A DNA stretch of 64,000 nt from Haemophilus sputorum CCUG 13788. GTDB lineage: Bacteria > Pseudomonadota > Gammaproteobacteria > Enterobacterales > Pasteurellaceae. Both the position numbers and the translations under genes were made by a program. The notes under the pieces are model-generated. The model was not told where the DNA came from and did not search any database. It was given only the letters and a program-made list of their open reading frames with translations. Shown piece by piece: positions 17,490-25,578 of this stretch (its first letter is position 1; every line of letters begins with the position of its first letter). Location: positions 20,465 to 84,464 of the forward strand of contig NZ_AFNK01000078.1 of the NCBI RefSeq assembly GCF_000238795.1. Reading direction: 5' to 3'.

Positions 17490-19544
17490 TTAACAGAACC
17501 CTATCCGCCTTGTCGTTGCAGAAAACGCTGGTTTCACTTCACATTCACCTTGTAATGCGCTCAGCCAATCTTGCACCTTTTGAAAAGGAGAAAACTGGTG
17601 ACGACGAGCCACCGCAGCAAAATCACCAGGCGTCAGCAGATTAAGCGATTCAATCTGACTTAAATCCTCTTCCGATAACAACGGCAACCCTAAAATTTCC
17701 GCTTGTTGTTTAGCAAAATCTAAACGTTGTGGCAGCGTTAAATAATCAAACTTCAATTTCAAGTCAAAACGGCGTAATGCTGCAGGATCAAGCACTTCAA
17801 TCAGGTTTGTTGAAACCACCATCAATCCCTCAAAACGTTCAATTTGCGTTAGCATTTCATTTACTTGTGAACGCTCCCAGCTTCGATTTGCGCCTTCTCG
17901 AGAAAATAAGAATGTATCCACTTCATCTAGCACCAATAATGCATTATCAGCTTTCGCTTGCTCAAAAGCTTGTGCGATATTCCGTTCTGTCCCGCCCACA
18001 TAAGGATCGAGCAAATCAGACCCTTTGCAAAGCAACAACGGCATATCTAACTGCTCGGCAAGCCAACCTGCCCAAGCGGTTTTCCCTGTTCCAGGTGGAC
18101 CATAGCAACAAATTCGCCCTTTTTTCGAGCGTTTTAGCCCTTCACTTATACGATGAATATTGTCATTACAAGCCACATAATCCAAGTTATAGTCAGCTTT
18201 ACCTAAAACAAGCGGTTCGATTTTCGGTTTATTTTGCGATTTTAACGTTTGATTAAACATCATGAGCAAAGTCTCAGCAAAATTTGACGTATTGAGTTCC
18301 TTTGCCACCCGAATTGTGCGGCTTAAAATCGCAGGCGTTAATGACCGCACTTTAGCAAAATGCTGGACATAAGCCGGACTTAATTTTCCCTCGGCCAACT
18401 GCGTAATGAGTGCCGATTTATTTCTCAACGGCAAATCAGGCATTTCTAAAATAAAATCAAAGCGACGTAAAAAAGCAGGATCTATGCCAAAAACAGAATT
18501 AGATAGCCAAATCATCGGCACGTTATTATTCTCCAGTAACTGATTTGTCCATGCTTTATTTTTTTGTGCAACAGAACGCTCCATGAGCGAGCCGTTAAAC
18601 ACATCTTCAATTTCATCAAAAATTAAAAGCGCTTGCTTGCCGTTTAATAACGTTTGAGCAAGGCGACTGTAGTTCAGGCGTTGCTCTGCCTTCACAACAT
18701 CTCCGTCAGAATCCATATAAGTAATGTTATACGCCGAAATCCCTAATGCTTGTGCAAGCAATCCGGCAAATTCGGTTTTACCGGTGCCGGGCTCGCCATA
18801 AATTAAAAGATTCACGCCTTTCTGATGATGTTTTAGTGCTTGTTGCAAATAGGTCAACATCATATCTTTCATGCTAGCAATATGTACAAAATCATCCAGT
18901 TGCAGACTTGGCACTTGAGGTATTTCTGTACAAGATTTCAACAGAGCATATTCATTTAGAGGCTGTGTTACAAATTCATCAAAATCTAAGGTTTCGCCCC
19001 ACGCTAAATAATCTTGCACACCATCTAGGCGATAATTCCGCTCAATTAGCCCATAAGCATCAAGTTTACTGCCTTTCTTTAAGGCGGACAGAATCTCATT
19101 TTTCGGCTGTTTCAGTAAATCTGCCATGATCGTAGCCGTTCTTTGTAAATCCGATTTCGGCAAGCACTCAAACAAATCCTGCATAGCTCCTTCACTACGT
19201 AAATGCATGGCAAAGCGGAGAAGTTCCTGCTCAACGGGATTCAGCTGCAAAAATTCCGCCAAACTTGCTAAATTTTCATAAGCTTGTTTCCATAACTCCG
19301 ATAAAAGTGCGGTAGATTTTTGAAGTGTTTTATAACGCTCTTTTAAAAGCTGACGAGCAACCGTGCGTAGATTTTTATCATTCTCTAATTCTTCAGGCAG
19401 CCCAAACGCACTGGCAATTTCATCACTTCGCCAACTACTCTCTCGAAACACTTCGGAAAAACCTTTATGCTCAAATAAAATTTTGAGCATCATATTTTCA
19501 GTATAAGAAGACACTGTCGGTGGGTTTAATTTATATTCGGACAT
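17490..19544 (-). CDS. Tandem AAA+ ATPase
   Basis: 684-residue protein with a helical N-terminal region (1-210) and two AAA modules. D1 has Walker A GEPGTGKT (250-257), Walker B LLIFDE (D310-E311) and arginine finger candidates R360-R361. D2 has Walker A GPPGTGKT (482-489), Walker B LLVLDE (D540-E541) and R591-R592. Both sites look competent. The D2 sequence is CDC48/FtsH-like, suggesting a hexameric remodelling motor; no protease or nuclease domain is fused. It is the last gene of the island operon, and its start sits behind a dedicated promoter and an SD-sequestering hairpin. A role in disassembling or activating the partner nuclease or phosphatase is inference. Confidence 0.8.
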   Translation of the reverse strand: MSEYKLNPPTVSSYTENMMLKILFEHKGFSEVFRESSWRSDEIASAFGLPEELENDKNLRTVARQLLKERYKTLQKSTALLSELWKQAYENLASLAEFLQLNPVEQELLRFAMHLRSEGAMQDLFECLPKSDLQRTATIMADLLKQPKNEILSALKKGSKLDAYGLIERNYRLDGVQDYLAWGETLDFDEFVTQPLNEYALLKSCTEIPQVPSLQLDDFVHIASMKDMMLTYLQQALKHHQKGVNLLIYGEPGTGKTEFAGLLAQALGISAYNITYMDSDGDVVKAEQRLNYSRLAQTLLNGKQALLIFDEIEDVFNGSLMERSVAQKNKAWTNQLLENNNVPMIWLSNSVFGIDPAFLRRFDFILEMPDLPLRNKSALITQLAEGKLSPAYVQHFAKVRSLTPAILSRTIRVAKELNTSNFAETLLMMFNQTLKSQNKPKIEPLVLGKADYNLDYVACNDNIHRISEGLKRSKKGRICCYGPPGTGKTAWAGWLAEQLDMPLLLCKGSDLLDPYVGGTERNIAQAFEQAKADNALLVLDEVDTFLFSREGANRSWERSQVNEMLTQIERFEGLMVVSTNLIEVLDPAALRRFDLKLKFDYLTLPQRLDFAKQQAEILGLPLLSEEDLSQIESLNLLTPGDFAAVARRHQFSPFQKVQDWLSALQGECEVKPAFSATTRRIGFC

Positions 19545-19580
19545 AAAAAATACTCCTTACTGGGTTAGTAAGGAGTATTT
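19545..19580 (-). promoter_or_regulatory. SD-sequestering hairpin before the AAA ATPase gene
   Basis: On the minus strand AAATACTCCTTACT (19580-19567) pairs perfectly with AGTAAGGAGTATTT (19561-19548) across loop AACCC. The 3' arm contains the ribosome site AAGGAG, and the U-run plus ATG follow at once. The 5' arm overlaps the -10 of the local promoter, so only transcripts reading through from upstream carry the whole hairpin. These should be poorly translated or terminated, while short local transcripts leave the SD free. Confidence 0.75.
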
Positions 19581-19608
19581 TAGTGAGAGGTGCGACAAAA
19601 GGTGTCGT
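19577..19608 (-). promoter_or_regulatory. Island promoter/operator copy 1 (AAA gene)
   Basis: On the minus strand ACGACA-N5-TGTCGC (19608-19592) is followed by 9 bases and TAAAAT (19582-19577). The base triplet before the dyad is CTA, as in the other two copies. There is no -35 match. The dyad overlaps the nuclease gene stop codon. Confidence 0.8.
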
Positions 19609-20849
19609 TAGAATTTTTTAATATCCAGCTTTTTTATTTTATCTAGATTATCTGTAATGATATCTAATAAAGGTTTACATAAATCAAAAATTTGTTCAGC
19701 TAATTCTCCATTAGGAATTTTTCTCAGAATTTCTGCATCCCAATTTCTTAGACTTCCATCAAAATACTTTCGAATAACCCAAGATTTTTTTTTATTAAAG
19801 TGAGCTTTAATATCTGGATTATCAAAAATTTCATTCAGTAAATCATATAGTTTTGGGTATTTATCCTTATGACAATATACCCCATAATGTCCGCCTCTAA
19901 GATTAGCGTAATCAAATTCAGCCCCAACCCCCCAATAAATATCTTCAGCATCAAAGTAAATTCCAAAACCTTTACCTGTTACTTCTCCATTAAGATCACA
20001 TTTCCAGCCGTAATTCTTTAACTTTTTATAATCATAAGCAAAACGTTCTTGTAATTGTTCAACTAACCTCTCTATCAAATTTTCATATAGCTGTTCTTTT
20101 GAATCGATAACACTCAAGGCAGAATGTAATGCATCATTATTTTCATTTTTCATTAAATATTTAACTAAATCATCATTAGTTTCAGTATTTCCCATAAGTT
20201 CCTCACTTAAAAATTTTTTAAAATCCTGACTAAATTGTTTAACCGCCGGTGCTATGATCAATGTGTTATCTAGCCAATCAACCAAATCTTTCGCTGACAG
20301 TAAGATAGCTTTTTTAGCGCCGATTAGCTCTTCCCATTTATCTTTTTCAATGGAGTTTTCGGAAGGAGGTTCCTTAAAAACAGGAAGATAAATAAGACAG
20401 TATTCAACTTCTCTATATCCCTCTAAATCATCTCGATAATCTTTTAGCTGCTCTTCTTGGTCAGAGGCAAATCTCAATTTATTTTCAATTGAAACTATCC
20501 AGCGACGTTTATTATTTAAAAATCCCTCAATAAAAATATCATGCCGACGATTTTCACTTGTTGCTTTTTCAACACACACCTGAATTTTGTCGTATGCTAG
20601 AAAGTTATGTTTTTCGATATATTTCAGAAAACTATTTAAAAACAAATCTCCTTGTCCATGAGTTTCTTTCGGATCTAGTAAAAATGCAAGAATTTTTGAT
20701 AATCCCATCTCATCCGTTCGTAAAAATTGAAACGGATTAAAACGATTTGAGTCGTATAGTTCAGTTTTTTCACGTTGTAATCTAAAATTTTCAATCACTT
20801 GATTGATAGAAATTAAAGAATCAACTATCTGGTTAATATTATTTGCCAT
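19608..20849 (-). CDS. PD-(D/E)XK nuclease-superfamily protein (PDDEXK_4-like)
   Basis: 413-residue cytoplasmic protein. The N-terminal half carries the nuclease-fold core: E47 in the helix EMGLSKILAFLLDP, D104 in RRHDIFI, E122-x-K124 in SIENKL, then Q131 and QLKDY, the pattern of the PDDEXK_4 group seen in many defence loci. The C-terminal half (about 235-400) is less conserved and may bind partner or DNA. It lies 18 bases after the PP2C gene in the same direction. By eye it is more A+T-rich than its neighbours and has no uptake sequence of either type, hinting at a separate origin from the rest of the island. Confidence 0.75.
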   Translation of the reverse strand: MANNINQIVDSLISINQVIENFRLQREKTELYDSNRFNPFQFLRTDEMGLSKILAFLLDPKETHGQGDLFLNSFLKYIEKHNFLAYDKIQVCVEKATSENRRHDIFIEGFLNNKRRWIVSIENKLRFASDQEEQLKDYRDDLEGYREVEYCLIYLPVFKEPPSENSIEKDKWEELIGAKKAILLSAKDLVDWLDNTLIIAPAVKQFSQDFKKFLSEELMGNTETNDDLVKYLMKNENNDALHSALSVIDSKEQLYENLIERLVEQLQERFAYDYKKLKNYGWKCDLNGEVTGKGFGIYFDAEDIYWGVGAEFDYANLRGGHYGVYCHKDKYPKLYDLLNEIFDNPDIKAHFNKKKSWVIRKYFDGSLRNWDAEILRKIPNGELAEQIFDLCKPLLDIITDNLDKIKKLDIKKF

Positions 20850-20867
20850 AGCGGCTCCTTAGGTTAA

Positions 20868-21620
20868 TTAAAACACACAGATTATAACCGACAAATCATC
20901 ATAAAACCCTTGTTTCGCAATTAATTTACGACACACCGTCAATCGAGATTTATCATTATCATATTGTTTCCAAATCTTTTCTCTCACTTCTTCTGTAAGA
21001 CCATCTGTTAATCCGTCAGAACACAGTAATAAACTTTCTCCTTGTTTAATTTCAATTTCCTGATAAAAGATTTTATCTTGAAATTCAGAATAATCGGCGA
21101 CTAAACAAGAAGAAACGCCGCCATAGATCGTGGCGAAATCTTCCTCTTTTTTATTGGGGAAATCAGCTAACAATTCAGAAAGAATAGAATGATCTTGGGT
21201 GATTTGTTGCCATTTACCTTGTGCATCAATTAAATAAGCACGACTGTCGCCTACGCTGAGAATTTTCGCTTTACGGGTTATTTGATCAATCTCTGCTGCT
21301 ACAAAAGTGGTTGCTGAGCCAAAATAATCCTCCGCTAATTCTGCTGATAAACTGGATTGCAAATCGTAGATCGTTTGACGACTTATGCTTTCTATTTGGC
21401 TTAATAATTGCATAGCCAACTTGCTCGCTTTTTCAGGTCGGTTGCTATTGGAAATACCATCTGCCACGCCCACAATAAAGTGCGGTCGGTTTTCAAGGCG
21501 TTTTTCAGCTGTTTTGAGTTTATATTGAAACACCGCCTCGCCATTAAAAAGGGCATCTTGGTTGTGTCGCTTATTACTGCCAATTTGTTGGCAGAAGGTA
21601 ATTTCGCAAAAATTTTCCAT
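20868..21620 (-). CDS. PP2C-type serine/threonine phosphatase
   Basis: 250-residue stand-alone PPM phosphatase, metal-dependent (Mn/Mg). Metal ligands are visible: D22 in RHNQD, D54-G55 in VADGIS, D202 in CSDGLTD and D241-D242 in YDDLS at the C-terminus, plus the GDSRAY strand (124-129). It starts inside the stop codon of sirtuin A (TAATG overlap), so translation is coupled. There is no kinase gene in the window, unlike TerY-P or Stk-type loci where PP2C accompanies a kinase; the substrate may be another island protein. An AAGTGCGGT uptake sequence lies at 21478-21486. Confidence 0.85.
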   Translation of the reverse strand: MENFCEITFCQQIGSNKRHNQDALFNGEAVFQYKLKTAEKRLENRPHFIVGVADGISNSNRPEKASKLAMQLLSQIESISRQTIYDLQSSLSAELAEDYFGSATTFVAAEIDQITRKAKILSVGDSRAYLIDAQGKWQQITQDHSILSELLADFPNKKEEDFATIYGGVSSCLVADYSEFQDKIFYQEIEIKQGESLLLCSDGLTDGLTEEVREKIWKQYDNDKSRLTVCRKLIAKQGFYDDLSVIICVF

Positions 21621-22465
21621 TATTCAACCGCTTGTTGAGAAGGATTTAGAAGGCGATCAATCGCTTTTAGCGCATCTAACGCTTTCATTTCTAGACTTAA
21701 AAAGTGCATTTTCGGCACGCCTGCATCTTGAGGGTTAATACGGATAAATCCGCCCTTTTTTGCTTTTGCCGTACGTTCAGAAAAGCGACGCACAGTTGGA
21801 ATTGCTTTCCCTGCCCCCAGTTCGATGACGACGAGATTTTGCACTTCTTTTAACCATAAATCGAGCTTATTTCGTTTTAAATTTTGATAATTACTGCTGT
21901 AAAAATAATCGTCAAACATAAGCACATTTTGTCTTGCTAAACGCTGACAATAAGGGCAACGAGGCGGCTCACTCAATAAGCGCAAGTTTTCATTATCCAC
22001 CACAGGTTGAAATTCTTTTGCAGACCAGCTCAGATCCCGGCAATTATGCACACACTGCAAACGCTCTAGTGTGCCATGTACTTCATAAATGCGCCCTTCT
22101 TCAAACCCCGCTTTCTGAAAATGCCCATCCACATTGCTTGTAAAAACAAAATAACCATGTAGTTTGCTTTCTGCCCAACGTTTTAAAATTTGGTAGCCAT
22201 CATGCGGGATTGTTGCGCGATATTGCGATAAGCGATGCCCGTAAAACCAATAAGCTAACTCTTGATGGGTTTCATAAGCCAATGGCGTCGCAATATCTTG
22301 GAAATTGATATTACGGCCTTTAAACATTGGATAAGCATTCCAAAATCCGCCAACGCTGCGGAAATCGGGCAGCCCAGAATCCACGCTCATACCCGCACCA
22401 GCTGTAATTAAAATGCCGTCTGCCTTGCGGATAAGTTCCACTGCATAATTTAAGTCATTTTTCAT
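21620..22465 (-). CDS. Sir2-family NAD-dependent deacylase, zinc type (sirtuin A)
   Basis: 281-residue sirtuin with the NAD loop GAGMSVDSGLPDFR (23-36), SNVDGHF (110-116), catalytic H130 (EVHGT) and four zinc cysteines C138, C142, C170 and C173. A YxxR pair (Y75, R78), the acyl-carboxylate reader of SIRT5/CobB, is also present, so succinyl or similar groups may be substrates. The C-terminal GTS motif is replaced by ELGAGKAIPTVRR. It overlaps the FtsK-gamma gene by 4 bases (ATGA) and the PP2C gene by 1 base. Sir2 domains in phage-defence systems act as NADases; whether this one does is not visible. Confidence 0.85.
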   Translation of the reverse strand: MKNDLNYAVELIRKADGILITAGAGMSVDSGLPDFRSVGGFWNAYPMFKGRNINFQDIATPLAYETHQELAYWFYGHRLSQYRATIPHDGYQILKRWAESKLHGYFVFTSNVDGHFQKAGFEEGRIYEVHGTLERLQCVHNCRDLSWSAKEFQPVVDNENLRLLSEPPRCPYCQRLARQNVLMFDDYFYSSNYQNLKRNKLDLWLKEVQNLVVIELGAGKAIPTVRRFSERTAKAKKGGFIRINPQDAGVPKMHFLSLEMKALDALKAIDRLLNPSQQAVE

Positions 22466-22662
22466 AATACTTTTCTCTGCCCATTTCTCATTGGTGAAAT
22501 AACGCCTGCTTCCTCTAGTTGATCTAAAATTCTCCCTGCCCGATTAAATCCCAAACTAAACTTTCGCTGAATCCGTGAACAAGATGTAAATTTTTCTTGT
22601 TGCACAAATTTTTTTACATCCTCAAAAAGTGGATCGCGCGTATCAGTTACTTTCATTGACAT
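22462..22662 (-). CDS. Stand-alone FtsK-gamma-like winged-helix protein
   Basis: 66-residue protein corresponding almost entirely to the gamma domain of FtsK: DPLFEDVKKFV, then SRIQRKFSLGFNRAGRILDQLEEAGVI as recognition-helix region. In FtsK this winged helix reads KOPS/SRS sequences and touches XerD, but it is always at the end of a translocase motor. Here the motor is absent. The first gene of the FtsK-gamma/sirtuin A/PP2C run, it starts with GGAG upstream and shares an ATGA overlap with the sirtuin. Possible roles are DNA targeting of the sirtuin, sensing chromosome-polarity sites, or autoregulation. Confidence 0.75.
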   Translation of the reverse strand: MSMKVTDTRDPLFEDVKKFVQQEKFTSCSRIQRKFSLGFNRAGRILDQLEEAGVISPMRNGQRKVL

Positions 22663-22747
22663 AATTTTTCTCCTCTGTCGTTTTTATAACTCCCTAGAAA
22701 AAGGCTTAAGAGTGCTATAAGAAGTAAAACCTTTCTTTTATGGAAAA

Positions 22748-22779
22748 ATTATATGGAAGGGAGCGACAGTTCGTGTCGT
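22748..22779 (-). promoter_or_regulatory. Island promoter/operator copy 2 (FtsK-gamma operon)
   Basis: On the minus strand ACGACA-N5-TGTCGC (22779-22763) is followed by 9 bases and a consensus TATAAT (22753-22748). The predicted start is near 22741, giving a leader of about 80 bases to the FtsK-gamma ATG. There is no -35 match at 16-18 bp. Confidence 0.8.
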
Positions 22780-22837
22780 TAGTGAATATTACAAGCGGTT
22801 ATTTTTAGAAGGTTTTTTACAAATAATAGCTTCCGTA

Positions 22838-22867
22838 TTGCAATATGCATATTTATCTGTTTATATA
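22838..22867 (+). promoter_or_regulatory. Candidate promoter of the RhuM-Fic gene
   Basis: TTGCAA (22838-22843) and TATATA (22862-22867) with 18-bp spacing, in a very A+T-rich stretch. A short leader with AAGGA precedes the ATG at 22894. Confidence 0.45.
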
Positions 22868-22893
22868 TACATATAGCTTATTAAGGAAAAAAT

Positions 22894-23895
22894 ATGAATA
22901 ACCAAAATCCGATTGAAATTTACCAAGCTCAAGATGGCACAACGCAAGTGGAAGTGAGATTTGAAAATGATACCGTTTGGCTTTCCCAGGCGCAGATGGC
23001 AAATATTTTTGATACTAGCTCAGATAACATAAGCCTACATTTAAAAAATATTTTTAATGAAGCAGAACTTGATGAAAATTTAACTACCGAGGATTTCTCG
23101 GTAGTTCGACAAGAAGGGAAAAGACAAGTTACTCGTAAGGTTAAACATTATAATTTGGATGCTATTATTTCTGTAGGCTATCGAGTGAAGTCTAAATCTG
23201 CAACAAATTTTAGAATTTGGGCAACTGCACGTTTAAAAGAATATCTGACTCAAGGCTATACCATTAACCAAAAACGTTTACAGCAAAACGCTCACGAATT
23301 AGAACAAGCACTTGCACTTATTCAAAAAACGGCAAATTCATCGGAATTAACGCTAGAAAGCGGTCGTGGATTAGTGGATATTGTCAGCCGTTATACGCAT
23401 ACGTTTTTATGGCTATAACAATATGATGAAGGTTTACTTACCGAACCACAAACACAGCAAGGCGGTACGTTACCAACTTATATTGAGGCCTGTTCTGCAC
23501 TAGCAGAGTTAAAATCACAGCTGATGACAAAAGGTGAAGCGAGTGATCTGTTTGGACGTGAACGAGATAATGGCTTATCTGCGATCCTAGGTAATTTAGA
23601 TCAAAGTGTATTTGGTGAACCCGCTTATCCAAGCATTGAAGCAAAAGCAGCACATTTACTTTATTTTGTCGTCAAGAATCATCCTTTTTCAGATGGTAAT
23701 AAACGTAGTGGCGCATTTTTATTTGTAGATTTCTTACATAGAAATGGGCGTTTGTTGGATCATAATGGATACCCAGTTATCAATGATACTGGGCTTGCAG
23801 CACTCACTTTATTAGTTGCAGAATCTGATCCGAAACAAAAAGAAACGCTTATTAGGCTTATTATGCATATGCTTAAATATAAGCAAGATAAGTAA
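22894..23895 (+). pseudogene. RhuM-Fic protein interrupted by in-frame TAA
   Basis: One reading frame of 333 sense positions broken by a TAA at 23416-23418 (codon 175). The upstream part (1-174) has the RhuM-type DNA-binding region (WLSQAQMANIFDTSSDNIS) and a YRVKSKSATNFRIWATARLKEYL block. The downstream part in the same frame holds a complete Fic core, HPFSDGNKRSG, which would transfer AMP to a target. A CAA-to-TAA change fits the context (WL-stop-QYDEG). No ribosome site precedes the downstream fragment, so Fic is probably lost. It lies opposite to the island operons and may be an addition between them. Confidence 0.85.
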
Positions 23896-23899
23896 TGAA

Positions 23900-23923
23900 A
23901 AATAGCGACCGAAGTCGCTATTT
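23900..23923. terminator. Terminator between RhuM-Fic and sirtuin B
   Basis: AAATAGCGAC / GTCGCTATTT with a CGAA tetraloop (23900-23909, 23914-23923), then TGTTT on the plus strand. An AAGTGCGGT uptake sequence follows at 23931. Confidence 0.8.
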
Positions 23924-23946
23924 GTTTAAAAAGTGCGGTCGATTTT

Positions 23947-24657
23947 CTATGATTTTTTAATTTTCTCCAATAACTCAGCGACCACTTTCGGAACGCCCTC
24001 GCCCGCTTTTTCTTTTATTGCAATCACTTGCTTACGAACAAATCCTGTATTTGGGTTAGGATCAATCAAATAAATTGGCGCTTTGCTTGGGGCTTCATTG
24101 ACCAAGCCATTGGCTGGATACACTTGTAAAGAAGTGCCAATCACTAACACAATATCTGCTTGTTCCACAATATCAACCGCTCGTTCTAGCATCGGCACCA
24201 TTTCACCAAAAAAGACGATGTAAGGGCGCATTGGGTGTCCATTTGGATCTTTATCTTCTAATTTCTGATCACCAAAACAATCCACAACATAACTTTCATC
24301 AAAACTACTGCGAGCTTTATTTAATTCACCGTGTAAATGCAACACTTTCGAGCTGCCTGCACGTTCATGTAAATCATCAACATTTTGCGTGATGATTCTC
24401 ACATCATAGGCTTTTTCTAGTTCAACCAAGGCGAGATGCGCTGCATTAGGCTTAGCTGCTGCCGCATTTTTACGGCGTTGATTATAGAAATCAAGCACTT
24501 TCGCGCGGTTCTTTTGCAAGGCTCCAGGCGTGCAAACTTCTTCTACTTTATGCCCTGCCCACAAGCCATCTTCCGCTCTAAAAGTTGGAATACCACTTTC
24601 GGCACTAATTCCTGCTCCTGTTAATACCACGCAAATTGGTTTATTTTTCGCCGTCAT
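23947..24657 (-). CDS. Sir2-family deacylase, CobB-like but zinc-less (sirtuin B)
   Basis: 236-residue sirtuin with NAD loop GAGISAESGIPTFR (14-27), QNVDDLH (91-97), catalytic H109 (LHLHGE) and GTSLQVYPA near the C-terminus. Y58 and R61 (FYNQRRK) form the YxxR acid-acyl reader, pointing to desuccinylase/demalonylase activity. The four zinc cysteines of CobB are absent: the segment after HGE has no CxxC pair. It starts 3 bases after the HAD gene, with its AAGGAG inside that gene's end, so the two form one unit behind promoter copy 3. Confidence 0.85.
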   Translation of the reverse strand: MTAKNKPICVVLTGAGISAESGIPTFRAEDGLWAGHKVEEVCTPGALQKNRAKVLDFYNQRRKNAAAAKPNAAHLALVELEKAYDVRIITQNVDDLHERAGSSKVLHLHGELNKARSSFDESYVVDCFGDQKLEDKDPNGHPMRPYIVFFGEMVPMLERAVDIVEQADIVLVIGTSLQVYPANGLVNEAPSKAPIYLIDPNPNTGFVRKQVIAIKEKAGEGVPKVVAELLEKIKKS

Positions 24658-24660
24658 TTT

Positions 24661-25551
24661 TCACGCTCCTTTTTGTTCTAAAATTTCATCAATCTGTCTA
24701 TCTCTAGCCATCATGCCAAATATATTTCCCGCTTTATAAAGTGGTTGATAAGCATAGTTTTCAATATGTAAGAACGGCTTATCTGAAAGGCGTTGGAAAT
24801 ATTGTTTTAGCTGTGATTTTGAGCGTAATAACACGTCATATTCGGCTTGAATATGAACACTCATTGCTTCAATACGCATTTTAAAGTCATCACTGAGATA
24901 AGGGCTGATAATTAAATAGACCGTTTTCTGTTCGGTTGTTGTTTCATTCGCATAAACACATGCCAAATTAAACACTTGCCATTTATAGCGATCTGCAAAA
25001 GCACCAATGATTCGACTTTGCTCTTCATTTTCAACTTGCACGAGAGCGGCCGGCTTTTTCAAGCAATCTTGCAAAATATCACTTGGTGTAAAAGACCCAC
25101 AGTCCAAATAAGATAGTACGCAGTTCCAGTTAGCAAATTGTTCAGTACCAAAATGTAAGTGTTTACCTTCGAATTTATCCGCGCCATTTTTAGTGCGATC
25201 ATCAATTAAATAATCGCCTTGGTTCAGGTTTTTATGGTGAGATAAAATTAACCGCTTGTATAATGCCGAGCCTTTTTCTTCGCCAAAATAACGCTGAATC
25301 CATTTTACTTTATCGCTCCACGCCGATGGATTATGCCAAGGCGCGGTAGAAAGTGCGTAAATATGATATTTCTTCATCAATTTATGAACCGCAGAAATCG
25401 CGTTTGGCATGGGTTCCATTAAGCTAAAAATACCCTCGACTTCATCATATCGCCCCTCATACTCTTGCTTGGTTTTCTCATCTAATTTTGCAATACCAGA
25501 CGGGAAATCAACCATCACATTATCCATATCAATATAAACAATTTTCTTCAT
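24661..25551 (-). CDS. HAD 5'(3')-deoxyribonucleotidase-like protein with C-terminal extension
   Basis: 296 residues. The first 150 match the NT5C-type HAD phosphatase fold: nucleophile D8 and D10 (IDMDNVMVDF), motif II S68-T69 (LSTAPW), K107 and motif IV D117-D118 (LIDDRTKNGADKF). Such enzymes dephosphorylate deoxynucleoside monophosphates. The remaining 145 residues are not a known NT5C part and I do not recognise them; family enzymes are usually about 180-200 residues. It could lower dNMP pools or trim a nucleotide signal. It is first in a two-gene unit with sirtuin B. Confidence 0.75.
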   Translation of the reverse strand: MKKIVYIDMDNVMVDFPSGIAKLDEKTKQEYEGRYDEVEGIFSLMEPMPNAISAVHKLMKKYHIYALSTAPWHNPSAWSDKVKWIQRYFGEEKGSALYKRLILSHHKNLNQGDYLIDDRTKNGADKFEGKHLHFGTEQFANWNCVLSYLDCGSFTPSDILQDCLKKPAALVQVENEEQSRIIGAFADRYKWQVFNLACVYANETTTEQKTVYLIISPYLSDDFKMRIEAMSVHIQAEYDVLLRSKSQLKQYFQRLSDKPFLHIENYAYQPLYKAGNIFGMMARDRQIDEILEQKGA

Positions 25552-25578
25552 TTTAATGCCCTCTCTGTTGATGGCTTA

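Noticed and set aside
17729..18256. Open frame of 175 codons opposite the AAA gene
   Set aside because: It lies over the D2 ATPase motifs on the other strand; composition is not protein-like and there is no promoter or ribosome site.
22677..22683. Extra TGTCGTT near the FtsK-gamma start
   Set aside because: Only a half-site; the matching half at 5-base spacing is absent, so it was not counted as a fourth island operator.
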